Origin: G963676795 sp963677215
GTDB taxonomy: Bacteria; Desulfobacterota; Desulfuromonadia; Desulfuromonadales; Geopsychrobacteraceae
Direction: 5' to 3'
Length of the DNA stretch: 64,000 bases
NCBI GenBank assembly: GCA_963677215.1
Contig: OY781919.1
Span: 1,612,001 to 1,676,000, forward strand
Shown: positions 55,870 to 63,665 of the stretch, in pieces
Numbering within the stretch: the first letter of the stretch is position 1
Layout of the letters: each line of letters starts with the position of its first letter
Notes under the pieces: model-generated
What the model saw: the letters and a program-made list of their open reading frames with translations, nothing else
Told to the model about the DNA's origin: nothing
The model's database searches: none
Translations under genes and position numbers: made by a program

Positions 55870-55878
55870 TTATCCACA
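55870..55878 (+). promoter_or_regulatory. DnaA box upstream of nrdD
   Basis: TTATCCACA, a perfect DnaA consensus box, ~200 bp before nrdD. DnaA controls nrdAB in E. coli, so a similar link to replication is plausible here. Confidence 0.5.
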
Positions 55879-55896
55879 GGATATTTACAGGTTCTT

Positions 55897-55912
55897 CTCC
55901 AATATATGGTGC
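55897..55912 (+). promoter_or_regulatory. NrdR box 1
   Basis: CTCCAATATATGGTGC matches consensus ACACWATATATWGTGT at 11 of 16 positions, including the core CAATATAT and GTG. It lies 32 bp (three helical turns) from box 2, the usual NrdR spacing. Confidence 0.65.
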
Positions 55913-55928
55913 ATTGAATATATTCTTG

Positions 55929-55944
55929 GTACTAGATATTGTGT
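55929..55944 (+). promoter_or_regulatory. NrdR box 2
   Basis: GTACTAGATATTGTGT matches the consensus at 13 of 16 positions. With box 1 it forms a typical pair for repression of nrd genes by ATP/dATP-sensing NrdR. Confidence 0.7.
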
Positions 55945-56073
55945 TTTTTGCCCTTGAAATATCCACTTGCTGTGATAGTCTCGAGTCTTGTGTGAGGTTT
56001 CCATTCTGATGGGGTCGATGCTGACCCGTTTTTGTATAATAACTACCCAACAATGAATCGTCGGGAGGGGAGT

Positions 56074-58062
56074 ATGCTCGAATTTATCCGCAAGCGTGAT
56101 GGGCGCCTGGTTCCGTTTGAAAAGCCGAAAATCGCCAATGCCATCATCAAGGCTGTCAAGGCCGTTGGGGGGACGGACTTCCAGAAGGCCGAAGAGATCA
56201 CCGCCCAGGTCGGCGGCATCCTGGCTGTACTGTACAAGGACGGGCGCTATCCGACCGTCGAGAATGTTCAGGATCTGGTTGAGAAGATTCTCATCGAAAA
56301 CGGTCATGCCCAGACCGCCAAAGCCTATATCCTTTACCGCAAGCAGCACGAATCGCTGCGTCAGACCCGAGAATTCATGCAGCAGTCGATCGAGGCGATC
56401 GACTCCTACCTGGTCAAAGAGGATTGGCGCGTCAACGAAAATGCCAATATGGGCTATTCGCTGCAGGGGCTGAACAACCATATCGCATCGAATATCACCA
56501 GTAATTACTGGCTGAACAAGATTTATCCCAGTGATGTCGCCGATGCTCATCGTGACGGTGATTACCATATTCACGATCTCGGTCTGCTGTCGGTCTACTG
56601 CTGTGGCTGGGATTTGAAGGACCTGATGCTCAAGGGATTTACCGGGGCCTACGGCAAGGTGCAGAGCGCTCCGCCGAAGCATTTCCGTACCGCGCTTGGC
56701 CAGGCTGTCAATTTCTTCTACACCCTTCAGGGGGAAGCGGCCGGGGCTCAGGCCTTTGCCAACTTCGATACCCTGTTGGCTCCCTTTATCGCCTATGATG
56801 AACTTTCCTATGAAGAGGTCAAGCAGTCGCTGCAGGAGTTCGTCTTCAATATGAACGTGCCGACCCGGGTCGGGTTTCAGACGCCGTTCACCAATATCAC
56901 CATGGATATGATGCCACCGGCCAATATGAAGAACGAAGCGGTGGTCATCGGCGGTCAGCTGATGGATCGTTGTTACGGTGAATTCCAGGCGGAGATGGAC
57001 ATGCTCAACCGGGCGTTCTGTGAAGTGATGATGACCGGCGACGCCTCGGGGCGGATCTTCTCCTTCCCGATTCCGACCTACAATATCACCAGGGAACTCG
57101 ACTGGGAGAGCGATCGTCTCAAGCCGGTCTGGGAGATGACCGCCAAGTACGGCATCCCTTACTTCAGCAACTTCGTCAATTCCGATATGGACCCGGAAGA
57201 TGCGCGCTCCATGTGCTGTCGCCTGCGCCTTGATAATCGCGAACTGCGCCGCCGTGGTGGCGGGCTGTTCGGCTCCAACCCGATGACCGGCTCGATCGGC
57301 GTTGTGACCATCAACCTGCCGCGCGCCGCCTATCTTGAGCAGGACAAGCAGGGTTTCTTTGCACGTATTTCGCGGTTGATGAACTTGGCTCACCAGTCTC
57401 TGGAGATCAAGCGCAAGCAGTTGGAGCGCTTTACCGATGACGGCCTCTATCCGTTCAGCAAATTCTATCTCAATGCCATCCGCGAGCGCAGCGGCAGTTA
57501 CTGGGATAACCATTTCTCGACCATTGGTCTGATTGGCATGCACGAAGCCTGTCTCAATCTGATCGGCGAAGGTATAGATTCTGAAGCCGGCAAGGCTCTG
57601 GCCCAGGAAACCCTTAATTTCATGCGCACCCAGCTGGAGGCGTTTCAGGAGGAGACCGGGCACCTTTACAATCTCGAGGCGACACCGGCTGAAGGGACCA
57701 GCTTCCGTCTGGCCAATGCCGACCGTCAGCGTTACCCGGAGATTGTCTGTGCCGGAACCGATGAACCTTATTACACCAATTCAACCCAGCTTCCGGTTGG
57801 GACCACAGAAGATATCTTTGAGGCCCTGACGCATCAGGATCAGATGCAGACCCTCTATACCGGCGGAACTGTCTTTCACGGGTTCCTTGGCGAACGGCTT
57901 GAAGACTGGCGCAGCGCCCGTCTGCTGGTCAAGAGGATAGCCGAGAACTTTCATCTTCCCTATTTCACCCTGAGCCCGACATTCACCGTCTGCCCGGTTC
58001 ATGGCTATATTGCAGGAGAGCACTTTGCCTGTCCCCACCACGTTGAGGGGAAAGCGGCCTGA
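56074..58062 (+). CDS. nrdD: Anaerobic ribonucleoside-triphosphate reductase NrdD, lacking the glycyl-radical C-terminus
   Basis: 662 residues. ATP-cone allosteric domain at ~1-95, then the class III reductase barrel: RSMCCRLRLD (catalytic Cys region), SIGVVTINLPRAA, NHFSTIGLIGMHEACLN. The sequence ends after PTFTVCPVHGYIAGEHFACP and eight more residues, without the RVxGY glycyl-radical motif. That motif is encoded separately at 58090-58236, in the same frame after a TGA and 27 bp. So the enzyme appears split at the zinc knuckle. The ATG at 56074 follows GGGAGGGG and gives the expected MLEFIRKRDGRLVPFEKP. Two NrdR boxes and a DnaA box lie upstream. Confidence 0.93.
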   Translation: MLEFIRKRDGRLVPFEKPKIANAIIKAVKAVGGTDFQKAEEITAQVGGILAVLYKDGRYPTVENVQDLVEKILIENGHAQTAKAYILYRKQHESLRQTREFMQQSIEAIDSYLVKEDWRVNENANMGYSLQGLNNHIASNITSNYWLNKIYPSDVADAHRDGDYHIHDLGLLSVYCCGWDLKDLMLKGFTGAYGKVQSAPPKHFRTALGQAVNFFYTLQGEAAGAQAFANFDTLLAPFIAYDELSYEEVKQSLQEFVFNMNVPTRVGFQTPFTNITMDMMPPANMKNEAVVIGGQLMDRCYGEFQAEMDMLNRAFCEVMMTGDASGRIFSFPIPTYNITRELDWESDRLKPVWEMTAKYGIPYFSNFVNSDMDPEDARSMCCRLRLDNRELRRRGGGLFGSNPMTGSIGVVTINLPRAAYLEQDKQGFFARISRLMNLAHQSLEIKRKQLERFTDDGLYPFSKFYLNAIRERSGSYWDNHFSTIGLIGMHEACLNLIGEGIDSEAGKALAQETLNFMRTQLEAFQEETGHLYNLEATPAEGTSFRLANADRQRYPEIVCAGTDEPYYTNSTQLPVGTTEDIFEALTHQDQMQTLYTGGTVFHGFLGERLEDWRSARLLVKRIAENFHLPYFTLSPTFTVCPVHGYIAGEHFACPHHVEGKAA

Positions 58063-58089
58063 TGGTCATACTCTAAAAGGAGAAGTTCA

Positions 58090-58236
58090 ATGGCAACCAA
58101 GTGTGATGCGAAAACAGAAGTTTATTCAAGGGTTTGCGGTTTCTTTCGCCCCGTTCAGCAGTGGAACAAGGGGAAGAAGGAAGAGTTCAAGGATCGTTCT
58201 GAATACATCGTCAACACTAAGGAAATACAGCGCTGA
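58090..58236 (+). CDS. Separate glycyl-radical domain of NrdD (48 aa)
   Basis: 48 residues. MATKCDAKTEVYSRVCGFFR matches the NrdD C-terminus with the glycyl-radical site RVCGF (Gly17), continuing RPVQQWNKGKKEEFKDR. AAGGAG lies ~7 bp before the ATG, so it is translated on its own. KCDAKTEV would complete the zinc knuckle begun by HFACP at the end of nrdD. It ends in CTGA, overlapping the nrdG start. The radical on this small chain, generated by NrdG, would have to act in the NrdD active site (inference). Confidence 0.88.
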   Translation: MATKCDAKTEVYSRVCGFFRPVQQWNKGKKEEFKDRSEYIVNTKEIQR

Positions 58237-58937
58237 AAACTCTAACTGTCAAAGGCTTTCAGGGAACCAGTCTGCTCGATTTCCCCGGCCGGGTTGCAGC
58301 CTTGGTATTTACCGGAGGCTGCAATCTGACCTGCCCTTTTTGTCATAACGGTGAGCTGGTTCTCAACCCTCAGGCCTATCCTGATTTTCCGCTCGACGAG
58401 TTGCTGGCGGACCTGGAAAAACGCCAGGGCTTTATTGATGGAGTCGTTGTTTCGGGCGGAGAACCGACCATCGATGCAGGTCTGCCGGCATTTTTAGCCG
58501 AACTCAAGCAGCGAGATTTCGAGGTCAAGCTGGACAGCAACGGGCTGCTTCCCGAAGTGCTGGAAACATTGCTTGAGCGTCAACTGGTCGATTATTATGC
58601 CATCGACATCAAGACCGCGCCGGCTCGCTATTCGGAGTTGCATACCCATCCGGTGAATGGCGTCAATCTGTGCCGGACTGTTGGACTGCTCAAACAGGCC
58701 GATGTCGAGGTTGAATTCCGTACCACCTGCGTTCCGGGGTTGGTTGAAGCCGCGGATATCGAACAGATGGGGGAACTGCTGCGCGGGGCGCCTCTCTGGG
58801 TTCTTCAGCAGTTTGTTGCCGCCTATGCTATGGTTGACGACTGGCAGGACCGGCAAAGCCACAGCAACGCCCGTCTAAAAGAATTTTCCCGCAGTGCCGG
58901 AACCTATGTTGGCAAGGTTGAGCTGCGCGGACTCTGA
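58233..58937 (+). CDS. nrdG: Anaerobic ribonucleotide reductase activating enzyme NrdG
   Basis: 234 residues, radical SAM glycyl-radical activase. The motif CNLTCPFCHNGELV is the CxxxCxxC cluster, followed by GVVVSGGEPTID. The KGFQGTSLLDFPGRVAALVF start is typical, but the frame has no ATG/GTG/TTG before it; the only fitting start is CTG 58233, with AAGGA ~8 bp upstream and overlapping the stop of the preceding small gene (CTGA). TTG 58302 would delete the conserved N-terminus. Activates NrdD using SAM and an electron donor. Confidence 0.88.
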   Translation: MKTLTVKGFQGTSLLDFPGRVAALVFTGGCNLTCPFCHNGELVLNPQAYPDFPLDELLADLEKRQGFIDGVVVSGGEPTIDAGLPAFLAELKQRDFEVKLDSNGLLPEVLETLLERQLVDYYAIDIKTAPARYSELHTHPVNGVNLCRTVGLLKQADVEVEFRTTCVPGLVEAADIEQMGELLRGAPLWVLQQFVAAYAMVDDWQDRQSHSNARLKEFSRSAGTYVGKVELRGL

Positions 58938-58957
58938 GCGTTGCTTCGGCAAGGTTT

Positions 58958-59209
58958 TCAGTTGACCTTATGGCAGAAGAGGCAGCGTGCTTTGGTCGGG
59001 TGGTCTTCGGGAAAGGGAACCTGCTCCGGGTTGTGACAGTCGCTGCAGAATTTTTCAGCGGCTTTTTTGCCGTCGGTTTTGACCAGCTCCAGCAACTTCT
59101 GATGATCTTCATCCTTGGGAACGTGGCTTGTCGACTCTTCTGGCGCCATCCACAAAAAAGCGATGATGGCAACAGCTGCAATGAGCAGGAGTATATCGCG
59201 TTTTTTCAT
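58958..59209 (-). CDS. Small membrane-anchored diheme c-type cytochrome
   Basis: 83 residues. An N-terminal hydrophobic helix (ILLLIAAVAIIAFLW) acts as signal anchor, then two haem-binding sites CSDCH and CLFCH. Probably sits on the periplasmic side as an electron carrier, as in the cytochrome-rich Desulfuromonadales. AGGGACACTCG precedes the ATG. The membrane protein at 59242-59574 lies 32 bp upstream on the same strand, so they are likely co-transcribed. Confidence 0.8.
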   Translation of the reverse strand: MKKRDILLLIAAVAIIAFLWMAPEESTSHVPKDEDHQKLLELVKTDGKKAAEKFCSDCHNPEQVPFPEDHPTKARCLFCHKVN

Positions 59210-59241
59210 CGAGTGTCCCTCCCCAAAGTGCAGGCCTGAAG

Positions 59242-59574
59242 TTATTCCGACTTAACGAACAACAGGTAGATGAACAGCGCGACGACGACAGCCCCGCCGC
59301 CGACGACGATCCAGATGCCCCCGCCTGCGATCCCTTCGGTTCCTGTGCCTTTGCCGATGGCATAAGAGAGCAAAAGGGTGAAGCCACCGATGCCGACAAT
59401 GGTTGCGCAGATTTTACGCATGCCGATGAAGTAGGTCAGCAGGATGACGATGACAAAGCCGCCAATGAACCAGGGATTGGTTTTCAGGTCACCGAAGTTC
59501 CAGTCCTGCAGCTGCTGCATGATGTTGTCGGTGCGGAATCTGACCAGGAAATCTGTGACATCTGTCCAACTCAT
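59242..59574 (-). CDS. Small membrane protein of unknown function
   Basis: 110 residues with three hydrophobic helices (FIGGFVIVILLTYFIG, ICATIVGIGGFTLLLSYA, GIWIVVGGGAVVVALFIYLL). N-terminal soluble part MSWTDVTDFLVRFRTD. It precedes the diheme cytochrome gene by 32 bp on the same strand. Perhaps part of the same electron-transfer unit (inference). AAGGAGATGCT lies upstream of ATG 59574. Confidence 0.55.
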   Translation of the reverse strand: MSWTDVTDFLVRFRTDNIMQQLQDWNFGDLKTNPWFIGGFVIVILLTYFIGMRKICATIVGIGGFTLLLSYAIGKGTGTEGIAGGGIWIVVGGGAVVVALFIYLLFVKSE

Positions 59575-59730
59575 AGCATCTCCTTATTGGAATTTGCTCA
59601 AAATACTACCAGAATCACTGCCCCGGTGAAAGCTATAAAAGCCCGAAAATCTTGACTTTGCCAAGGGGGTTCAATAGGATGAGCAACCTGTTCCGAGGTT
59701 GTCGGCTTGGCTGTTTTTTCAGGAGTTTTC

Positions 59731-60525
59731 GTGCGCTATAGATCGATCGGCATATTTGATTCAGGAGTGGGGGGCTTGACGGTCTTCAAGGAGATTGCCA
59801 GACTGCTGCCCAGAGAGAACCTGGTGTATCTTGGCGATACGGCTCGTGTGCCCTATGGCTCCAAGAGCGAAATTACGGTGCAGCGTTATGCTCTCGAAGC
59901 GGCTGATTTTCTAGCCGAAAAAGGTGTGAAAATGCTGGTTGTGGCCTGCAATACGGCTTCGGCTGTTGCCTTGCCCGCTCTGCGTAAGCGCTTCAATCTG
60001 CCGGTCATCGGGGTTATCGAGCCGGGTGCCCGCCGCGCCTCCCAGAGCCTGAACCGGCGAATTGGTGTCATCGGTACCGAAGGGACGATCAACAGCGGTC
60101 GTTATCCTGAAGCGATTCATGGTCTGTTGCCTGATGCGCGAATCTATTCGGCGGCCTGTCCTCTTTTTGTCCCCCTTGCCGAAGAAGGCTGGGCTGATCA
60201 CGATATTGCCCGCCTGACCGCAATTGAATATCTGCGCCCCTTGATGGGTGCCGGAATCGATACCCTGGTTCTCGGCTGTACCCATTACCCTCTGTTGCGG
60301 AACACCCTGCAGAAGGTTCTCGGGCCGGAGGTTCAGCTGGTCGATTCCGCTGAAGAGACGGCCAAGGCGGTACTGCAGCTGTTTCGCGAGCAGGGGCTTG
60401 AACATCCTGACAGCGGCGGCCTTCGGGAATTCTATGTCACTGACGTTCCCGCACGTTTTGAGCGGGTCGGCCAGGCCTTTCTGCAGGGCGAAAAGATTCG
60501 GGCAACCCAGGTTGAACTCGGTTAG
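59731..60525 (+). CDS. murI: Glutamate racemase
   Basis: 264 residues, making D-glutamate for peptidoglycan. Catalytic Cys in VACNTASAVA and second Cys in LGCTHYPLL; start segment RSIGIFDSGVGGLTVFKEI and GDTARVPYG. CAGGAG ~6 bp before GTG 59731 sets the start; the upstream TTG at 59707 is rejected. Confidence 0.95.
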   Translation: MRYRSIGIFDSGVGGLTVFKEIARLLPRENLVYLGDTARVPYGSKSEITVQRYALEAADFLAEKGVKMLVVACNTASAVALPALRKRFNLPVIGVIEPGARRASQSLNRRIGVIGTEGTINSGRYPEAIHGLLPDARIYSAACPLFVPLAEEGWADHDIARLTAIEYLRPLMGAGIDTLVLGCTHYPLLRNTLQKVLGPEVQLVDSAEETAKAVLQLFREQGLEHPDSGGLREFYVTDVPARFERVGQAFLQGEKIRATQVELG

Positions 60526-60543
60526 ATATTTCAGGAGTCAAAG

Positions 60544-61164
60544 ATGAAAAAGCTGCTGATAGGGTTGGTTGTCGTCCTGTTGCTCGGACTCGGGGGCGGG
60601 TACTTTTTCGGCTGGTATTTTCAACCAGAGCAGGACCAGGTTACCGAGCTTCCTGTTGTCACTGCAGAACCTCTTCCGGAGCAGGACATTCAGCTTTTTT
60701 TCGCCTCACAGGATGACGGTTTGCTCGTTCAGGAGGCGGCCCAGATCCCGGTCTGCAGCAACGATGCTGATTGCGTGCGCAGTCTGGTTGAAGCGCTTGT
60801 TGCCGGATCAAGGCAAAACGGACTGGCCGTGCTTCCCGCTCAGACCCGCCTGCTTGGTGCCGAGATCGAGAATGATCTGGTGCGTCTCAACTTTTCCGCT
60901 GAACTGGTGAATTTTCATCCAGGTGGAAGTCTTGCCGAATTACAGACCATCTACAGCCTGGCGAACAGCTTGAGTGTCAGCTTTCCCTACATCCGCCAGG
61001 TGCAGATCCTGGTCAACGCTGAGGTGCGCCAGACTCTCAAGGGGCACGCACGGATCGATCAGCCGGTTTATGCCGATTACAGTTTCAATAGCCAGCAGCA
61101 GGTACCAAAGAAACCGCCTGGTCTGTCGATCGACGGGCTGATTGAAGAGGCCGTAGAGAATTAG
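60544..61164 (+). CDS. GerMN-domain exported protein
   Basis: 206 residues. N-terminal membrane anchor (LLIGLVVVLLLGLGGGYFFGWYF), then a GerMN domain (residues ~50-175: DIQLFFASQDDGLLVQ, GAEIENDLVRLNFSAELV, LQTIYSLANSLSV). GerMN proteins are periplasmic/cell-wall associated; a link to peptidoglycan is known for some. It follows murI by 18 bp, so likely the same operon. Confidence 0.78.
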   Translation: MKKLLIGLVVVLLLGLGGGYFFGWYFQPEQDQVTELPVVTAEPLPEQDIQLFFASQDDGLLVQEAAQIPVCSNDADCVRSLVEALVAGSRQNGLAVLPAQTRLLGAEIENDLVRLNFSAELVNFHPGGSLAELQTIYSLANSLSVSFPYIRQVQILVNAEVRQTLKGHARIDQPVYADYSFNSQQQVPKKPPGLSIDGLIEEAVEN

Positions 61165-61302
61165 CCTTGCAGCATTTTTGACTTTGTGTTTCTATTTCTC
61201 AGATTTAACTTTAATTTCGACTATTTAATGTTTTGTTGCGAGGAAACTATCCGGCATCCCGAATGATTGCAACGGGGGCCGGTCTGCCACCAAGAGGCTG
61301 AC

Positions 61303-61839
61303 ATGATCGTAGGTTTTAATCACAATATCTCCTACCGTGGAACTGTTTTTCATGTGCAGACTGAAGATAGCGGCCTGAAAAAACCTCAGCTGATCACCCT
61401 TCTTTACCACAGCGGCACCATCATCACGTCGCAGAAGACGCTTTATGCCGACATTATCAAGGTCGATAATCTTGATCAGGTTGTCGAAGAGCTGGCCAAG
61501 GATCAGCATAAGGGGATGTTGAAGCGTTTGACCAAGGGGGAGTTCGACGAGCGTATCGTCGCGCTTGGGATTCCGCTGGAATGTGTTGCCGCCGCTGCGA
61601 AAAGCTCGGCCGTGCCAGATGCGAAAAAAACGGCTGTGAATACACAGCCGGAGGCAGTTGCTGCTCCTCAGAGTACTGCTCCATCAGTGGCTCCGGTCGC
61701 TGAGCCCACCCCTGAGGTTGAAGAGATTAAGATTGTCGAAGAGCCGATCATCGATCGTTTCCAGAAAAAGAAGGCACCGGCTCTGAGCCTGGATGAGCTG
61801 ATTCTCAGTTATCTGACGGCGGGGCAGAAAAAAGCCTGA
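61303..61839 (+). CDS. Hypothetical protein with Ala/Pro-rich linker
   Basis: 178 residues. A folded N-terminal ~105 residues (FNHNISYRGTVFHVQTED, beta-rich) is joined by an Ala/Pro/Thr-rich linker (VAAPQSTAPSVAPVAEPTPE) to a short basic end (FQKKKAPALSLDELILSYL). No signal peptide. Start at ATG 61303, with AGAGG ~5 bp upstream. The N-terminal fold recurs in delta-proteobacteria as far as I recall, but function is unknown. Confidence 0.55.
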   Translation: MIVGFNHNISYRGTVFHVQTEDSGLKKPQLITLLYHSGTIITSQKTLYADIIKVDNLDQVVEELAKDQHKGMLKRLTKGEFDERIVALGIPLECVAAAAKSSAVPDAKKTAVNTQPEAVAAPQSTAPSVAPVAEPTPEVEEIKIVEEPIIDRFQKKKAPALSLDELILSYLTAGQKKA

Positions 61840-61840
61840 G

Positions 61841-62350
61841 TTATTTCTCGACAGTTTGCCACAACCCCAGGCCATTACGGCGGGCTCTGGTTTCTTCATC
61901 AAGAAACCGCTCTTTTTTCGTGAACGAAAACCTCCGGTAGACTGTCGCCAGTCCCATCTCCAGAAGTTGCTCATTCAGTAGCTTGCCATTGCTCAGGTAG
62001 ACATAGGCGAGGTAACGGCCGTATTTGTCTTTTGCTGTCCCGTCAGTTATCAGACAGACTCGCTCTCCTTTGACTTCATCGATCAGATAGCTTTTCCCCT
62101 GGCGGGCGATGGTGCGCAGTATCGAGGGGGAAATGGCAAACTTGTGTTGGTAGTAGCTATCACGTTCCGAGGCCAGGGTCTCCGGTGCATCGATGCCAAT
62201 CAGTCTGACCTTGCCGATCTTGTCAACCCTGAGCGTATCTCCGTCGTAAATCCACGAAACCCGGCCGCAGAGTTCTTCCGCGCCGAGGGGCACAGCCGCT
62301 GACAGGCTGAGCAACAGTAGCCATGTCAGGATGCGTATCGGCAGGCTCAA
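61841..62350 (-). CDS. Secreted thermonuclease (SNase) family nuclease
   Basis: 169 residues with a signal peptide (ILTWLLLLSLSAAVPLGA). OB-fold nuclease motifs: IYDGDTLRV, RLIGIDAPE, and GTAKDKYGRYLAYVYL, with the catalytic Arg/Glu spaced as in SNase. A calcium-dependent nuclease in the periplasm or outside. It starts with TTG (62350), overlapping the end of the preceding gene (TGATTG). Convergent with the hypothetical gene to its left. Confidence 0.82.
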   Translation of the reverse strand: MSLPIRILTWLLLLSLSAAVPLGAEELCGRVSWIYDGDTLRVDKIGKVRLIGIDAPETLASERDSYYQHKFAISPSILRTIARQGKSYLIDEVKGERVCLITDGTAKDKYGRYLAYVYLSNGKLLNEQLLEMGLATVYRRFSFTKKERFLDEETRARRNGLGLWQTVEK

Positions 62351-62773
62351 TCAACGCCCCCAGAGCAACCGGGTGAAAAAACCGGTGAAAAGCCCCCAGA
62401 TCAGGTTGCCGATAATGATGACGACAGGTGCGATGAGCCCCAGTCTGGTGGCAGCCAGACCGTTGTGCAGGATGTAGGGGTGGTAATAGAAAAGAGCAAA
62501 GAGGGAGGGCAGGATGGAGAACCACAACCCTTTGCGGACCCAGTGGCGTCTCTGGCGTGGGGTGCCGACGGTCAAGAAATAACCGATCGCCCAGAGGCCG
62601 CCGATGATCAGTTTGGGAGAGGCTGTCGCAGTCGTCAGAGTCTGTCTGAGGTTGACACCGAGGAAGTTAAATACTCCCCATTGTGTACAGCTCCAGAAAA
62701 ACAACAGGGTGACCAGGGTTCCCAGCATCCCGGCAACGAAACAGACCGCTAACAAGGCACCACTTTTAGGCAT
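62351..62773 (-). CDS. Small membrane protein
   Basis: 140 residues with about four hydrophobic helices (LLAVCFVAGMLGTLVTLLFF, KLIIGGLWAIGYFLTV, WFSILPSLFALFYYHPYIL, LIAPVVIIIGNLIWGLF). No motif of a known family. Directly abuts the nuclease gene (end-to-start overlap), so co-transcribed. Function unknown. Confidence 0.55.
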   Translation of the reverse strand: MPKSGALLAVCFVAGMLGTLVTLLFFWSCTQWGVFNFLGVNLRQTLTTATASPKLIIGGLWAIGYFLTVGTPRQRRHWVRKGLWFSILPSLFALFYYHPYILHNGLAATRLGLIAPVVIIIGNLIWGLFTGFFTRLLWGR

Positions 62774-62845
62774 GGATCCTCCCGAAAGGACAATAAAATT
62801 AGATTTTCAGCAATATACAATCTGGTTGGTACTATCCTTCTGCTG

Positions 62846-63655
62846 CTATTTCAGACCCGTATTCATACTTCCACTGCGGTATCCTTGCAGATCGAGGGTC
62901 ACATAGTCAAACCCATTTTTTTTAAAAAAAACAACAAGTTCTTCTCTTAAGGCGGAATGAGTGAGAAGATAGAATTCTGCCGGCACAATTTCAATCCGGG
63001 CGATCTGCTGATGATAGCGGACGCGGCACTGGCTGAATCCCTGTGTTCTTAACCACTCTTCACAGCGGGAGATACGTTGCAGTAAAACTGTATCGAGAGG
63101 AGTGCCATAGGGAATTCTTGACGCCATGCAGGCCAGAGCAGGCTTGTCCCAGGTCTCGAGTTGCAACTCCCTGCTCAGCTCGCGGATCTCCTGCTTAGTT
63201 AGTTGCGCCTCCAGTAGGGGGGAGTGGATATTCAGCTCTTCGAGAGCTCTGCGCCCCGGGCGGTAATCCTGCAGGTCATCGAGGTTGGAACCATCGACGC
63301 TGACGGCAAGCCCTTCCCGCTTCTGCAGCTCAACGATTTTCTGGAAAAGGTGCTTCTTGCAGTGGTAACAGCGAAGTGGGCCATTGCTGATCAGCTCTGC
63401 GGGTTCCAGACCGTTCAGCTGAACTTTGAGCTGAACGACGCCCAGTTGCTTGGCAAGTTGTTCGCTCTGTCTGCCTTCCTTGTCGGGGAAAAGGGGAGAG
63501 CTGAGGGTGATGGCGATGACCTTCTCAGGGCCCAGACAATCCCTGGCCACTTTCAACACCAGGGTTGAATCGACCCCTCCTGAAAAAGCAACGGCTACAG
63601 AGCCGTAATTGATAAGCAGCTCCTGTAGCCGTTGGTATTTTTCGCTGAGTGACAT
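62846..63655 (-). CDS. larE: ATP-dependent sacrificial sulfur transferase LarE
   Basis: 269 residues. PP-loop AFSGGVDSTLV near residue 24. The family segment SVDGSNLDDLQDYRPGRRAL is present, and Cys176 in PALACMASRIPYG corresponds by position to the sacrificial Cys of LarE. A further pair C96/C99 (RCYHCK) suggests the three-cysteine type that can carry a [4Fe-4S] cluster. It adds sulfur during synthesis of the nickel-pincer cofactor of lactate racemase. larB/larC are not in the window. Start ATG 63655; the RBS is weak. Confidence 0.85.
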   Translation of the reverse strand: MSLSEKYQRLQELLINYGSVAVAFSGGVDSTLVLKVARDCLGPEKVIAITLSSPLFPDKEGRQSEQLAKQLGVVQLKVQLNGLEPAELISNGPLRCYHCKKHLFQKIVELQKREGLAVSVDGSNLDDLQDYRPGRRALEELNIHSPLLEAQLTKQEIRELSRELQLETWDKPALACMASRIPYGTPLDTVLLQRISRCEEWLRTQGFSQCRVRYHQQIARIEIVPAEFYLLTHSALREELVVFFKKNGFDYVTLDLQGYRSGSMNTGLK

Positions 63656-63665
63656 CGTCAGAGAA

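Larger units (their letters stand above)
55761..56073. other. Control region of nrdD (313 bp)
   Basis: Contains a perfect DnaA-box match (55870-55878) and two NrdR-box-like sites (55897-55912, 55929-55944). No gene lies here. The -35/-10 elements were not clearly resolved. The RBS GGGAGGGG is just before nrdD. Confidence 0.55.

Noticed and set aside
55885..57663. A 592-codon antisense frame opposite nrdD
   Set aside because: The true coding strand has clear NrdD motifs; the antisense protein has no recognisable domain and spans the control region.
58060..58062. The in-frame TGA between nrdD and its C-terminal piece read as selenocysteine
   Set aside because: The following codons (WSYSKRRSS) resemble no NrdD sequence, the position is not a catalytic one, and the second part has its own RBS and ATG. 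A separate gene fits better.
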